Origin: UBA4582 sp965657335
GTDB lineage: Bacteria; Pseudomonadota; Gammaproteobacteria; Pseudomonadales; Azotimanducaceae
DNA length: 64,000 nt
Assembly: GCA_965657335.1 (NCBI GenBank)
Contig: CBFHOH010000003.1
Coordinates: forward strand, 1 to 64,000
Reading direction: 5' to 3'
Shown: positions 50,441 through 60,527 of the stretch, piece after piece
Numbering within the stretch: the first letter of the stretch is position 1
How the letters are laid out: every line of letters begins with the position of its first letter
Notes under the pieces: generated by a model
Databases searched by the model: none
The model's input: only the letters and a program-made list of their open reading frames with translations
What the model was told of the DNA's origin: nothing
Translations under genes and position numbers: made by a program

Positions 50441-52900
50441 TTACAACGCATCCAACTCCAGTTTTACGGACTTATAACCTTTTGGTCGCCAAATACCGGC
50501 AGAATGCTGTCTCGCATACGAAATCTGCGGAATATTATCCGTGGTAATCGTGATTGCACCTGTTTCTGCCGTATTCAAGCTATTGATACCTCTTGCACGA
50601 TAGCGATTCATCACGCCCTTATCAGGGTGGCCAAATTTGTTGTTGTAACCCGCAGAAACCAGCACAAGGTCCGGCGCCAAACGGTTAAGAAAAGCCGGAC
50701 CGGAAGATGTTGCGCTTCCGTGATGCGGTGAAATCAGCAAATTGACATCTTTAATCCGTCTCATACTCGCTTGCTCTTCTACTTTTGAGCTAATGTCACC
50801 GGGGAGCAAGATGGTGTAACGCTTGGTTTTCACCAGCAAAATGCACGAAAGATCGTTGCTGCTTTGATTCTGCGCAATGCCAGTTCGCTTAATCAGTGAG
50901 TAGTTAACACCGTCCATTCGCCAGCCATTAACTCGATCACAATGGATATCTTCGGCATTGACTGGCCGACTTCGAAGCGTTTGATCAATCTCGAAATTTC
51001 GATACAGCGCTTCAGCACCACCTGCGTGGTCGTTATCATTGTGACTAACGATTAACTTATCAATTTTTCCTATACCCTGATTGCGCAGAAAAGGCGTGAC
51101 GATTTGCTGACCCGTGTCGAACGACGCCCCATATTTTGGCCCAGCATCGTAGACAATCGTATGATTAGCTCCCTTAATCACAATACTGAGCCCTTGTCCG
51201 ACATCTAGCACTGTCAGTTGCACCTCACCCTGCGGCACAGAGAAGGGAACCTGCGCGGCAAACAGGGGTAACAAGCACACTACACCGGTCCATTTAGGCA
51301 CAACCCGACCTGGCGAAAAAAAAATCAAAACGGCGAGCGTTGCCAATAAACCCGCCTCAAGGGGGAACGCACGAGGATAAAACATCAAATTGTAATCGCT
51401 TAGAAACGTCAGGTATCGCCATAACCAGGACAGCAAATCAATGACCAATGTCAACAACCAAGCGCCTGAAGCGTCGTGTAACAGCAGCAACGGTAAACTA
51501 AAAAATATCAGCGGGACGATAACCAAGGAAACAAGCGGAATCGCGACAAGATTCGCAAAAAACCCAACAAGTGACATCTGTGAAACAGTCATTAACATTA
51601 ACGGTGCCATACCGGCGAAGACAACCCATTGCGAATAGAGCATTTGATTTACGCTATGTTTCCAGAGACTCAATCTACGAAAAAGCACGCTTTTCCAGCC
51701 CTCTAGTACCTCGAATGGCACTAATCTTTCACCGATATCAGCAGAGGTTTTCACACTCCATTCATCTCGAGACAGCGCAAAAACAAACAGCAATAGGAAG
51801 ACCGCGCCAAAAGAAAGCCAAAAACCTGTCGACAGAGAAGCAAAGGGGTCCATCAGCACCACGCAAAAGAGTGCAAGCGCACACATCGTCGAAATAGAAG
51901 AAGATCGTCTTAGGATCAATGCCAGATATACGACGAAGACCATTGTCAACGCCCGCTGAACCGGCAATCCGCTGCCAGCCAACAAGCCGTAAAGTAATGT
52001 TACGACTCCGGACAATATCCACGCGAGAAACCGGGTATTGCGCAATCGCTTTAAAACATAGTTGAACATGGTCAAAGACAACGCTGCAATCAAACCCACA
52101 TGTAATCCAGAGATGATGAGCAGATGATTGGTCCCTGTCGATGACAAAACCTCCCACATATCAGGTGGTATTTCCTGGTTCGCCCCCACGCTCAAAGCCA
52201 ACAACAATGGTAAGAATGTTTGGTTGTCGGTCAAAGATCTTATTTGACGGATCAGATTCTGCCTGAATTGATGCGCGAGTGTGTTCAGCTGGGGAAGGTC
52301 AAATCTAGGCATAGCCTCTCCGGATCGCACGTAACCCGTCGCAATAATTTGGCGACTAAACAGCCATGCTTCATAGTCAAATAGCCCAAAATTGACGGAC
52401 CCTCTTGGTCTATTCAGCCTCACGTTAAGACGCAACCTTTGCCCTGCTTTCACTTCTGCATCTGTATACCAGGACAACTGAACAAGACCGCTGCGCCATC
52501 GCTTGTCTGTCTTTTCAACCTGAAACTGAAATTTGTTGTGTCCATTTTTTAACCCTACATTTGAGACAGTGTGCTGCTCATCTGCTGCAGGCGTGTAAAC
52601 AGGCAGAGAGCTTACATATCCCTCAATCGTCAGATCCGTTTGTTCCAATCCCACTGGCAAAACAGCATCAAGCCACTGATGTGTATTGAATAAGACATAG
52701 AGAATGCCGAGATAGAAAGCACCGAAAAACTGGCAACGCACTTTAGAAAGCGCAAAAAGCGCTACCGGTGTGAAAAGAAATAACAACCCAAGAATGGATG
52801 GTGAAATTACGATGGGTAATCGAACGGCTATTATCGTTCCACAGACAAAGGCAATAAAAATCACGTTCATGAATTGACTCAGGGGTGTAATTCCTCCCAT
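50441..52900 (-). CDS. comEC: ComEC/Rec2 family DNA-uptake channel protein
   Basis: The 819-residue inner-membrane protein has an N-terminal membrane bundle and OB-like domain, a central competence domain with GTNHLLIISGLHVGLIAALSL, and a C-terminal metallo-beta-lactamase-like domain (LDVGQGLSIVIKG, SHNDNDHAGGAEALYR, HHGSATSSGPAFL). It forms the channel for single-stranded DNA entry in natural transformation. Start is uncertain (ATG 52900 or 52870). It is divergent from the DUF2062 gene. In Pseudomonas the same gene sits next to exbB; here exbB is about 42 kb away. Confidence 0.95.
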   Translation of the reverse strand: MGGITPLSQFMNVIFIAFVCGTIIAVRLPIVISPSILGLLFLFTPVALFALSKVRCQFFGAFYLGILYVLFNTHQWLDAVLPVGLEQTDLTIEGYVSSLPVYTPAADEQHTVSNVGLKNGHNKFQFQVEKTDKRWRSGLVQLSWYTDAEVKAGQRLRLNVRLNRPRGSVNFGLFDYEAWLFSRQIIATGYVRSGEAMPRFDLPQLNTLAHQFRQNLIRQIRSLTDNQTFLPLLLALSVGANQEIPPDMWEVLSSTGTNHLLIISGLHVGLIAALSLTMFNYVLKRLRNTRFLAWILSGVVTLLYGLLAGSGLPVQRALTMVFVVYLALILRRSSSISTMCALALFCVVLMDPFASLSTGFWLSFGAVFLLLFVFALSRDEWSVKTSADIGERLVPFEVLEGWKSVLFRRLSLWKHSVNQMLYSQWVVFAGMAPLMLMTVSQMSLVGFFANLVAIPLVSLVIVPLIFFSLPLLLLHDASGAWLLTLVIDLLSWLWRYLTFLSDYNLMFYPRAFPLEAGLLATLAVLIFFSPGRVVPKWTGVVCLLPLFAAQVPFSVPQGEVQLTVLDVGQGLSIVIKGANHTIVYDAGPKYGASFDTGQQIVTPFLRNQGIGKIDKLIVSHNDNDHAGGAEALYRNFEIDQTLRSRPVNAEDIHCDRVNGWRMDGVNYSLIKRTGIAQNQSSNDLSCILLVKTKRYTILLPGDISSKVEEQASMRRIKDVNLLISPHHGSATSSGPAFLNRLAPDLVLVSAGYNNKFGHPDKGVMNRYRARGINSLNTAETGAITITTDNIPQISYARQHSAGIWRPKGYKSVKLELDAL

Positions 52901-53019
52901 AAATCCAACTCTAAGATGCGAACGTAGAAATTTATGTGCGAGATATCTGTAATTGATGGAGACGATCTCTCGACGCGGCTATAATTCCCCCCAAGCTTGC
53001 ATATCAGAAATAGTGAACG

Positions 53020-53562
53020 TTGAAAAAGTACCTCCCGACCAGAGATGACCTCCGAAAGCAAAAAGTGCTGCATTTTTTTGGCGAGGTCATATTCGAAAAT
53101 AATCTATGGCACTTCAATCGTCATTCAGTGTCGGTCGCTTTTTTTGTCGGCTTTTTTTGTTGTTTCTTGCCGATACCTTTTCAAATGATTCCAGGCATAT
53201 TCCTATGCTTGTGGCTGAAAGCAAATGTACCCATATCAATTGCACTGATTTGGATAAGCAATCCGTTCACGATGCCACCAATGTTTTATGCAACTTATAA
53301 AGTTGGTACATGGATTCTTAATGAACCGAACCGCGTAATTACTATCGAGCTTTCCTTTGATTGGCTTTCTCAGCAGTTAGCATTAGTTTGGCAACCGCTG
53401 TTGTTAGGATCGCTAATTACAGGATTAACCTTTGGTATCTTGGCATTTATTACCGCCAGGCTTTACTGGCGGTGGCGAGTTTCTAAGAATTGGAGTACGA
53501 GAAGACAGCGGAAGATCCAGCAAAGACTGGCAAAGCTTCGCGGCAAACATGAAGAAAAGTGA
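53020..53562 (+). CDS. DUF2062 domain membrane protein
   Basis: The 180-residue product shows the DUF2062 pattern: KYLPTRDDLRKQKVLHFFGEVIFENNLWHFNRHSVSVAFFVG, FCCFLPIPFQMIPGIFLCLWL and ISNPFTMPPMFYATYKVG, with three or four membrane segments. Function is unknown; in Pseudomonas it also sits between comEC and lolC. The start is TTG (MKKYLPT), chosen because the N-terminus matches the family. It is convergent with the lolE end and divergent from comEC. Confidence 0.92.
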   Translation: MKKYLPTRDDLRKQKVLHFFGEVIFENNLWHFNRHSVSVAFFVGFFCCFLPIPFQMIPGIFLCLWLKANVPISIALIWISNPFTMPPMFYATYKVGTWILNEPNRVITIELSFDWLSQQLALVWQPLLLGSLITGLTFGILAFITARLYWRWRVSKNWSTRRQRKIQQRLAKLRGKHEEK

Positions 53563-53580
53563 TTCATGGTGCCAGTCATT

Positions 53581-54798
53581 TTATTCTCGTCTGAGGACTT
53601 CAGCAGGATCTAGACGTGAGGCACTATAAGCCGGATAAAGCGTTGCCGAGAGAGTGATCAAGATAGACACAGCAACAACAACGCCGATATCGCCATACCT
53701 AACATCGCTGGGCACCTCACTGAAATAAGTGCCAGCGAGCATTCTGCCGCCAACAATTTGTTCAATAAAGCCAACAATTTCTGGTACAAAATAGGCCATC
53801 GGCAAACCGACAGCTAATCCGATTAAAACGCCCATCAGACCTACCACTGCACCTTGAATGACGAAAACCAACATCACGCCGTTCGAAGATAAGCCAAGGG
53901 TAGTTAGTATTGCGATATCACTGGCTTTATCTTTCACCATCATGCTAAGACCCGACACGATGTTAAACGCGGCGATCATCACAACAAAAGACAGCAGAAC
54001 AAACATCATGATTTTTTCCATTTTTACCGTTTCGAAAAAATCACCGTACAACTCAGTCCAACTCGAGGTCTCGACCTGTTGACCATGTTTCACTGCCATC
54101 TGATGTACATAAGCGTCTGCAGCGAAAATGTCATTTAATCTAATTCTATAACCCGCCCGAGTGTCACCAGATATTTTTTGTAAGTCACGCAGCGAAACTA
54201 ACATCAAACCATAATCTAGTTCCGACTTTAGCTCAAAAAAGCCTTCGATTGTTACCTTAGCAAGTACTGGCTTAATGGACCGCCCGCTTGCATTCGGCCT
54301 TGGCAACACGATCGCCAGCTCATCACCTGTCCTCAATCCCAGTTGGTAGCCAAGCGTTCGACCGATCACGACCGAATTCGAACCGGGCGTCAGTGCTGCA
54401 ATGCTTCCTTCAACCATATGATTAGCGATAACTGAGACTGACGCCTCAGAAGCCGCATCAATGCCATAGATGGTAATCAACTTACTTGCATTCCTACCAA
54501 CCACCATGCCCTGACGTTGTTGAAACGGGGCAACAAAGGCGACGTCGGGACTTGACATCAAAACATCACGATCAAGGCTTGCCCCCTTATCGACTAACAC
54601 GACATGTGGCACTGCACCGAGTATTCGGTGTTTAAGCTCAGTATCAAAACCATTCATGACTGAGACGATCACCGTGAGCACAATCACACCGAGACTCATA
54701 CCTACCAGCGAAACTTTGGAAATAAAGGAAAGATAACCAACCTCTTTCCTGCTGCGAGCGTACCTGACCGCAATCTCGAGGGGGATTCGAAATTTCAA
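53581..54798 (-). CDS. lolE: lipoprotein-releasing ABC permease LolE
   Basis: This 405-residue inner-membrane permease of the Lol system has an N-terminal helix (VSLVGMSLGVIVLTVIVSVMNGFDTELKHRILGAVPHV), a large periplasmic domain and three C-terminal helices. With LolC and the ATPase LolD it lifts lipoproteins out of the membrane for LolA. It starts with TTG overlapping the lolD stop (TTGA), with ribosome site GGAG 7 bases upstream. The E/C labels follow gene order: the first permease of the operon is called LolC. Confidence 0.92.
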   Translation of the reverse strand: MKFRIPLEIAVRYARSRKEVGYLSFISKVSLVGMSLGVIVLTVIVSVMNGFDTELKHRILGAVPHVVLVDKGASLDRDVLMSSPDVAFVAPFQQRQGMVVGRNASKLITIYGIDAASEASVSVIANHMVEGSIAALTPGSNSVVIGRTLGYQLGLRTGDELAIVLPRPNASGRSIKPVLAKVTIEGFFELKSELDYGLMLVSLRDLQKISGDTRAGYRIRLNDIFAADAYVHQMAVKHGQQVETSSWTELYGDFFETVKMEKIMMFVLLSFVVMIAAFNIVSGLSMMVKDKASDIAILTTLGLSSNGVMLVFVIQGAVVGLMGVLIGLAVGLPMAYFVPEIVGFIEQIVGGRMLAGTYFSEVPSDVRYGDIGVVVAVSILITLSATLYPAYSASRLDPAEVLRRE

Positions 54799-55472
54799 TC
54801 GATTACTCCATTGTGCAATTCGAGTTTACGATCCATGCGTGCGGCCAGCGCAAGATTATGCGTTACGATCACAAAGCTAATATTGAACTCATCGCTAAGT
54901 TCAATCATTAACTCATCAATTTCGAGTGCTGTGCCTTCGTCCAGATTACCTGTTGGTTCGTCTGCGAGCACGCATTGCGGTCGCGTAACAAGTGCCCTAG
55001 CAATCGCGACCCGTTGCCTTTCGCCTCCGGAAAGCTGTCCCGGCCGATGATCCAGACGATCAGCTAAACCCACGCGATCAAGCATTTTACTCGCCAGCTC
55101 AGTTGACTCAGCAATGGCCAAGCCACCAATTCTAAGCGGCATCATGACGTTTTCAAGCGCGGTGAAATCCATCATCAAATGATGAAATTGATAGATAAAA
55201 CCCAGCGTGCCGTTTCGCAATCGGCAAAGTTCATCTTCGTTCAAGTTACCGAGGTTCTTGCCATTAATTTGTACGCTTCCCTCTTCGCATGTGTCTAGAC
55301 CTCCCAACAGGTGAAGCAATGTACTTTTGCCACTTCCGGACAAACCGACAATTGCAATTCTCTCACCCTGATTCACCGTCAGATTGATACCACGCAAAAT
55401 GTGAAGATCTTGTTCACCCTGAACAAAATGTTTGTGGATGTCTGTTGCTTTTATCACGGGATCAGGCGTCAT
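54795..55472 (-). CDS. lolD: lipoprotein-releasing ABC ATPase LolD
   Basis: The 225-residue ATPase shows Walker A GLSGSGKSTLLHLLGGLDT (43-61), the LSGGERQRVAIARAL signature, Walker B VLADEPTGNLDE and the Lol/MacB-type YQFHHLMMDFTALENVMMPL stretch. It powers LolCDE. It is between lolC (11-base overlap at its start) and lolE (4-base overlap at its stop), so the three genes are one operon. Confidence 0.96.
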   Translation of the reverse strand: MTPDPVIKATDIHKHFVQGEQDLHILRGINLTVNQGERIAIVGLSGSGKSTLLHLLGGLDTCEEGSVQINGKNLGNLNEDELCRLRNGTLGFIYQFHHLMMDFTALENVMMPLRIGGLAIAESTELASKMLDRVGLADRLDHRPGQLSGGERQRVAIARALVTRPQCVLADEPTGNLDEGTALEIDELMIELSDEFNISFVIVTHNLALAARMDRKLELHNGVID

Positions 55473-56682
55473 ACTGCAAACACTCCACGGGATCGGCCTT
55501 GGCGGCAGAAATAGCTGGATAAATTGATGAACACAAACAAATCACCATAGAGACGAAGGCAACCAGAAAAACATCACCTGGTAGTATTTCCGAGGGTAAG
55601 TAGTGAACAAAATATTCGTCCATCAAACCAAGAGAAAATTGTTTTTCAATCAACAAATAAAGGTCGCTCACGTTCGACGAAACCAGCGTACCGAGCAACA
55701 CACCCAATGTTACCCCAAGAGCGCCCACAAGCGCGCCATGGAGCATGAATATTCTGAGAATCATACTCGGATGTGCCCCCATCGTTCTAAGAATCGCAAT
55801 ATCCGAGCGTTTATCATTCACAACCATTACCAGGTTCGACACAACATTAAACGCAGCAACCGCGATTAGCATTGAGAGGAGCAGAAACATCGTCGACTTT
55901 TGAACACTGATTGCGTTGTAGAGATTGCCGTAACGTCGCACCCAGCTGGAGAAAAACACATCGGAACGATTCAACCCGGCAGCCAATTCAGGCAATACAC
56001 TTTGCACCTCAAAGAGGTCGTTTAAGGAAACACGAATACCGCTTACGTTTTGCAAACGCAGCAGCCGTTGCGCATCGATGTGGTGCATAAGCACATTTGA
56101 TTTATCCGCATCCGTCCCAGCACTAAACTCACCGACAATCGTAAATCGTTTGCTTCTAGGCACAGGACCCGCAAGCGTGAGCTGGGCATCCGGCAGTATC
56201 AGCGTCACCTTGTCACCCATCGTGACACCTAATTGCCTAGCCAAACGTGAACCAATGATTAGACCAAACTCACCTGCAGCCAGTGCATTAAGCGATCCAG
56301 TTCGAGTAAATTGACCAACACCAAACATTTTGGATTCAGCTCGCGGTTCAACCCCTGTAAAGGACACACCGAGCAACTTTTCTTGTCCAATGATCAAGCC
56401 AGCACCTTCGACAAAGGGGGCCGCTGAGACGACACTCGGGTGCGCCACGAAACTTTGTGTCACCGTCTCCCAGTCTGCAAAACCGTCTTCAGCAAAAACA
56501 ACACCGTGGGGTAACACAGAAAGCACACGCTCCCTCAACTCCCTCTCAAAGCCGTTCATGACAGAGAGCACAATGACGAGTACTGCGACACCAAGAATTA
56601 GCCCCGCGACTGAAACCAGCGACATGAAAGAAACTAGCTGATCAGCTGCGCTCGAATACGTGTAGCGGAGCGCAATTCCCAT
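55462..56682 (-). CDS. lolC: lipoprotein-releasing ABC permease LolC
   Basis: This first permease of the Lol operon has the family N-terminus GIALRYTYSSAADQLVSFMSLVSVAGLILGVAVLVIVLSVMNGFERELRERVLSVLPHG and the same layout as LolE. The ATG at 56682 is preferred by comparison with E. coli LolC; 22 more codons are open upstream. No clear ribosome site is seen. It overlaps lolD by 11 bases. Confidence 0.93.
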   Translation of the reverse strand: MGIALRYTYSSAADQLVSFMSLVSVAGLILGVAVLVIVLSVMNGFERELRERVLSVLPHGVVFAEDGFADWETVTQSFVAHPSVVSAAPFVEGAGLIIGQEKLLGVSFTGVEPRAESKMFGVGQFTRTGSLNALAAGEFGLIIGSRLARQLGVTMGDKVTLILPDAQLTLAGPVPRSKRFTIVGEFSAGTDADKSNVLMHHIDAQRLLRLQNVSGIRVSLNDLFEVQSVLPELAAGLNRSDVFFSSWVRRYGNLYNAISVQKSTMFLLLSMLIAVAAFNVVSNLVMVVNDKRSDIAILRTMGAHPSMILRIFMLHGALVGALGVTLGVLLGTLVSSNVSDLYLLIEKQFSLGLMDEYFVHYLPSEILPGDVFLVAFVSMVICLCSSIYPAISAAKADPVECLQYDA

Positions 56683-57202
56683 GCGCCAATTGTCAAACAA
56701 AATACTCAAAATTACGCTGCCAAAACCGTAAAGACCGTATTGAAGCACATAAGCACAGGCGCTTCATCCTTCACGGTGTTAATCTTGTTATCGATTATGC
56801 AGCGCCTTCTGAACGTTCGTGAAATGGGTTACAATTTTGTTTGCATTCGTGGCGTAGCCAAGGCGCAGCAACAGGCGATTCGGCTTCGCGCAAAAAGTGG
56901 TGTAAAGACCGACCGTTAGGTTGTGACTGACGCTGGCGTGGAAACGCTAACTCAGATAGTTGCTTTAAATTCGAAACTGTCTGTCCGACAATGATCAAAG
57001 CGTAGAATCGCCGGTTGTGCGTGCTAACGAGACTGACCAGCACCAGACGCATTGCAAAGTTTTCACGCTGCAAATATTTTTAGATTGATTGAACGACATG
57101 TTGTTCAAAAATTGTCAGTAGGCAGACACAATAGGTGAAGAATCAAACTGGCGGGTAAAGATTCAACGCGCCGTAAAACTTTTATCACGAGACAATAATA
57201 AA
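56683..57202. other. 520-base region between lolC and the DAHP synthase gene
   Basis: No convincing gene is seen. It must hold the divergent promoters for lolC (minus) and the DAHP synthase gene (plus). The palindromic ends GCGCCTT (about 56801) and AAGGCGC (about 56859) lie about 50 bases apart. A minus-strand open frame at 56795-57073 has no family character and is treated as chance. Confidence 0.4.
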
Positions 57203-58306
57203 ATGATTGTAATTTTACACCCCAATATCGACGAGAATGGCGAGGCTTTTAAGAAAACCATGCGTTATCTTAACAATCTCCCGGACATCACATTGCAACA
57301 ACATGCTGTACAAGGCTCGGGGCAGAAACTAACAGAAATATACTTGTTGGGAGATACTCACAAGCTTGATCAGGAATCGATTGAAACTCTGGACGGTGTC
57401 GAAAGAGTTGTGCGCATCTCTGAAGAGTATCGAATTCTCGGACGCCACAAGGACGTCGATAGAATTTCAAACTTCGAATATAACGGGGTAACGTTCAGCC
57501 AAGATAATTGTCATGTCTTCGCAGGTTTGTGTGCAGTCGACACCAAAGAGCACGTCGAGATGATGATGAAAGCGCTTCAGGAGCACGGTCAGGTGTGCAC
57601 CAGAATGGGTGCTTACAAGCCGAGAACCAACCCGTACTCTTTTCAGGGGCATGGTAAAGACTGTTTACCTTGGGTATTCGAGCTCGCGGGTAAATACGGT
57701 ATCAAAGTCGTGGCGATGGAAGTCACTCATGAAAGTCAAATCACCGAGATCGATGATGCGCTCAGGGCAACGGGTAACCCCACCGGGGTCATGTTGCAAA
57801 TTGGTACGAGAAACACACAGAACTTTGAATTACTTAAAGCGGTCGGTCGTCAGCAAATCTATCCTGTTCTTTTCAAACGCGGTTACGGCGTGACATTAAA
57901 TGAGTCCCTCAACGCCGCTGAGTATCTTGCAAGCGAAGGCACTTCTAACGTCGTCTTTTGCCTCCGAGGCATGAAGAGCTCTGCAAGCAGTCCACACCGC
58001 AATATGGTCGATTTCGGGCATGTGCCGGTTATCAAACGACTCACCCGAATGCCTGTGTGCGTCGACCCTTCTCACTCAGTCGGCACGCGAGATACATCCT
58101 CAGACGGCATACTCGATGTTGCGCATGTCGCATCTCAGGGCATTGTTTCTGGCGCGAATATGGTGCTGGTTGATTTTCATCCAAAACCCTCGGCAGCACT
58201 TGTGGACGGACCACAGGCACTACTCATGGATGAATTACCAAAATTCCTCGAAGACATGTCAGAAAGTGAGGCTTTCTATCAACGCAGACGAGAAATTTGG
58301 CGTTAG
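57203..58306 (+). CDS. 3-deoxy-7-phosphoheptulonate (DAHP) synthase, type I-beta
   Basis: This enzyme joins phosphoenolpyruvate and erythrose-4-phosphate at the start of aromatic amino-acid synthesis. The first roughly 80 residues are a ferredoxin-like/ACT-type regulatory domain; the barrel follows with FAGLCAVDT, GAYKPRTNPYSFQG, VMLQIGTRNTQNFELLKAVG, VLFKRGYG and CVDPSHSVGTRD. This N-terminally extended form is the I-beta (Bacillus/Thermotoga-like) class, distinct from E. coli AroFGH. It stands alone after lolC. Confidence 0.93.
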   Translation: MIVILHPNIDENGEAFKKTMRYLNNLPDITLQQHAVQGSGQKLTEIYLLGDTHKLDQESIETLDGVERVVRISEEYRILGRHKDVDRISNFEYNGVTFSQDNCHVFAGLCAVDTKEHVEMMMKALQEHGQVCTRMGAYKPRTNPYSFQGHGKDCLPWVFELAGKYGIKVVAMEVTHESQITEIDDALRATGNPTGVMLQIGTRNTQNFELLKAVGRQQIYPVLFKRGYGVTLNESLNAAEYLASEGTSNVVFCLRGMKSSASSPHRNMVDFGHVPVIKRLTRMPVCVDPSHSVGTRDTSSDGILDVAHVASQGIVSGANMVLVDFHPKPSAALVDGPQALLMDELPKFLEDMSESEAFYQRRREIWR

Positions 58307-58349
58307 AAGCTCACAATCAAACTCAAGATCAAAATCAAGGCGAGTGAAA

Positions 58350-59909
58350 TTAATTTACGTTTCGCTCACCATCTTTCCAGAAGGGTTTTCGGAGTTCTGT
58401 TTTCAGTATTTTACCAGCGCCGGAAAGTGGCAGAGGCTCTGACTGATAACTCACTGATCGCGGACACTTAAAACCTGCGATCAACGCTCTGCAATGAGTG
58501 ATAAGTTCCTCTTCAGACACGCTCATTCCATCTTTGGGAACAACGATGACGTGAACCTGTTCACCCCATTTCTCGCTTGGAATACCTATCACTGCACATT
58601 GCGCAACCGCATCATGTTGATAAATCGCATTCTCAACTTCAGCCGAATAGACGTTTTCACCTCCTGACACAATCATGTCCTTTACACGGTCTACGATAAA
58701 CAGAAAACCATCTTCATCGAGGTAACCACCATCACCCGTGTGAAGCCAGCCGTCAACGATGGTGTTACTGGTTTGCTCTTCCATATTTCGATAACCGAGC
58801 ATCACGTTGGGGCCCTTCATGCAGACTTCACCAACGGTGCCAGTTTCTACTGGCGCGCCGTCTTCATCGAGAACGGCGAGCTCTACACCGGCAATGGCCT
58901 GTCCTGCAGATTTCATTTTACCAGCAAGAGGCCCTTCAAACGTGTGTCGAGCGGCATCTAATAACGTGATGCAAGGGGCAGCCTCTGTTTGCCCATAGGC
59001 TTGGTAGAAATGTGTCTGGGGGAGAATTTGCATCGCTTTTTTAATCACCGGTTCGGGCATTGGCGACGCGCCGTAAAGAATCTGACTCAGAGAACTCAGA
59101 TCATGGTTCTCCACCTCGGGGTGATTGACAAACATATTTATCATCGTCGGGACTAACAACATTCGATCGATGTTGTATTCCTCGACGCCTTTCATGGTAC
59201 TCACCGGATCGAACGCGGGCTGGAAAAAGTTAGAACCTGCTGTTGCTGCGGTCATCAAGCACACAAATGCATCTGCAATGTGAAACATTGGTGCGACATG
59301 CAACACTTTGTCAGTAGGTGACATGTCAAATACAGAAAAGGCCTGTAACGCATTAACTACGAGGTTTGCGTGGCTGAGCATGACACCTTTTGATCTGCCG
59401 GTGGTACCGCCGGTGTAAAACAAACCGGCAACGTCATCGCCTTGCCTACCAGCATCGGGAATCGAATCCGCCGAGACAAGATCTGCGTACGAACTATAAC
59501 CCGCCGGAACATCACCATCATCGATAAAAACAAAGTGTTCAACATGGGGTAAATCACCGCGAATCTTTTCTATCAGAGGAACAAAGCTGGTATCTACAAA
59601 AACCACTTTGGCCTCGGAATCAGTCAGCCAATAGGTCACTTCAGGACCAGCAAGCCGCGTATTGACGGGCTGAAACACACCACCTGCCCAGGGTACGGCA
59701 AACATAAATTCAAAATAGCGATCACTATTGAGCGCAAGAATAGCCGCACAATCTCCCTTCTCTAAGCCGAGCTTCTGCAATCCGCCAGCAAAGGCTGCAA
59801 TACTCGTCGCGAATTCTCTCCAAGTCTGACTTCGATCACCATCTAGGGTTGCAATAGCATTGCCATTGGTTTGGGCAGCGCGGCGAACGAGTTGAGTCAT
59901 TGAATACAT
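58350..59909 (-). CDS. AMP-forming long-chain fatty acyl-CoA ligase
   Basis: The 519-residue adenylating enzyme has FYTGGTTGRSKGVMLSH (about 165-181), YQAYGQTEAAPCITLLDAA and DRVKDMIVSGGENVYSAEVENAIY; the catalytic-lysine segment SGAGKILKTELRK is near the C-terminus. It belongs to the FadD-like acyl-CoA ligase class. The substrate cannot be read from sequence. It is convergent with the DAHP synthase gene and begins 59909 with MYSMTQ (two ATGs are possible). Confidence 0.93.
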   Translation of the reverse strand: MYSMTQLVRRAAQTNGNAIATLDGDRSQTWREFATSIAAFAGGLQKLGLEKGDCAAILALNSDRYFEFMFAVPWAGGVFQPVNTRLAGPEVTYWLTDSEAKVVFVDTSFVPLIEKIRGDLPHVEHFVFIDDGDVPAGYSSYADLVSADSIPDAGRQGDDVAGLFYTGGTTGRSKGVMLSHANLVVNALQAFSVFDMSPTDKVLHVAPMFHIADAFVCLMTAATAGSNFFQPAFDPVSTMKGVEEYNIDRMLLVPTMINMFVNHPEVENHDLSSLSQILYGASPMPEPVIKKAMQILPQTHFYQAYGQTEAAPCITLLDAARHTFEGPLAGKMKSAGQAIAGVELAVLDEDGAPVETGTVGEVCMKGPNVMLGYRNMEEQTSNTIVDGWLHTGDGGYLDEDGFLFIVDRVKDMIVSGGENVYSAEVENAIYQHDAVAQCAVIGIPSEKWGEQVHVIVVPKDGMSVSEEELITHCRALIAGFKCPRSVSYQSEPLPLSGAGKILKTELRKPFWKDGERNVN

Positions 59910-60164
59910 TGGGAACGCTCCTGATTGTTGATTTTATTAATATTTTCTTTTCAGCGAATGATGCGCTATTCCTGCTTTACTTATCAAGAACAGGATAGCA
60001 ATACCTAAGCCTGTACAAGCCTTGACCAGGGTAGAGTTTGCAAACCAGATCGACCCATTTGATTGAAAGCAGATACAAAAATCGCAAACTTTTAGGCGGA
60101 TCAAGTTTGTTTTGCACAGACAGAGCGCTAAAGCGAAATGGCTATCTAAGCGACACGAAAATCA

Positions 60165-60425
60165 TTAAACGCGATCTTGGGAAGCGCTGGCGTCAACAAA
60201 CATCGACGTACCAGCCCTGTTTTTGACCGAGGGTGCATCAGTTGCATCAACTTCAGCATCGCACTTGCTCATATCACCGCCGCAAATCTCACACGGCCCG
60301 CCGACACCGGCATTTGCCAGGCCCCCACAGCTACCACTTATAGGCTTGCGGCCCATCAATACGCCAACAGACATGGCACCGACAATCATCAGCAAAATTA
60401 TAAAAGTTATCAGTATCTCAGCCAT
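60165..60425 (-). CDS. nqrM: NqrM, Na+-NQR maturation protein
   Basis: The 86-residue protein has one N-terminal membrane helix (LITFIILLMIVGAMSVGVLMG), then a cysteine-rich segment SGSCGGLANAGVGGPCEICGGDMSKCD, the NqrM (DUF539) signature. NqrM delivers iron to the Cys cage of the NqrD/NqrE subunits of the sodium-pumping NADH:quinone reductase. It is 102 bases downstream of apbE on the same strand, the usual order at the end of nqr operons, but the nqrA-F genes are not in this window. Confidence 0.9.
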   Translation of the reverse strand: MAEILITFIILLMIVGAMSVGVLMGRKPISGSCGGLANAGVGGPCEICGGDMSKCDAEVDATDAPSVKNRAGTSMFVDASASQDRV

Positions 60426-60527
60426 TACTATGCCTCATCAGTGCCTTTACGCTATTCAAATTGATGTCATTTACCAGCACTCGTCATACTCGCCTGCAAC
60501 AATTGCAAACAACGACAGCTCGATATT

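Noticed and set aside
56795..57073. Minus-strand ORF of 92 residues between lolC and the DAHP synthase gene
   Set aside because: No family resemblance or ribosome site; it sits in a region that must hold divergent promoters.
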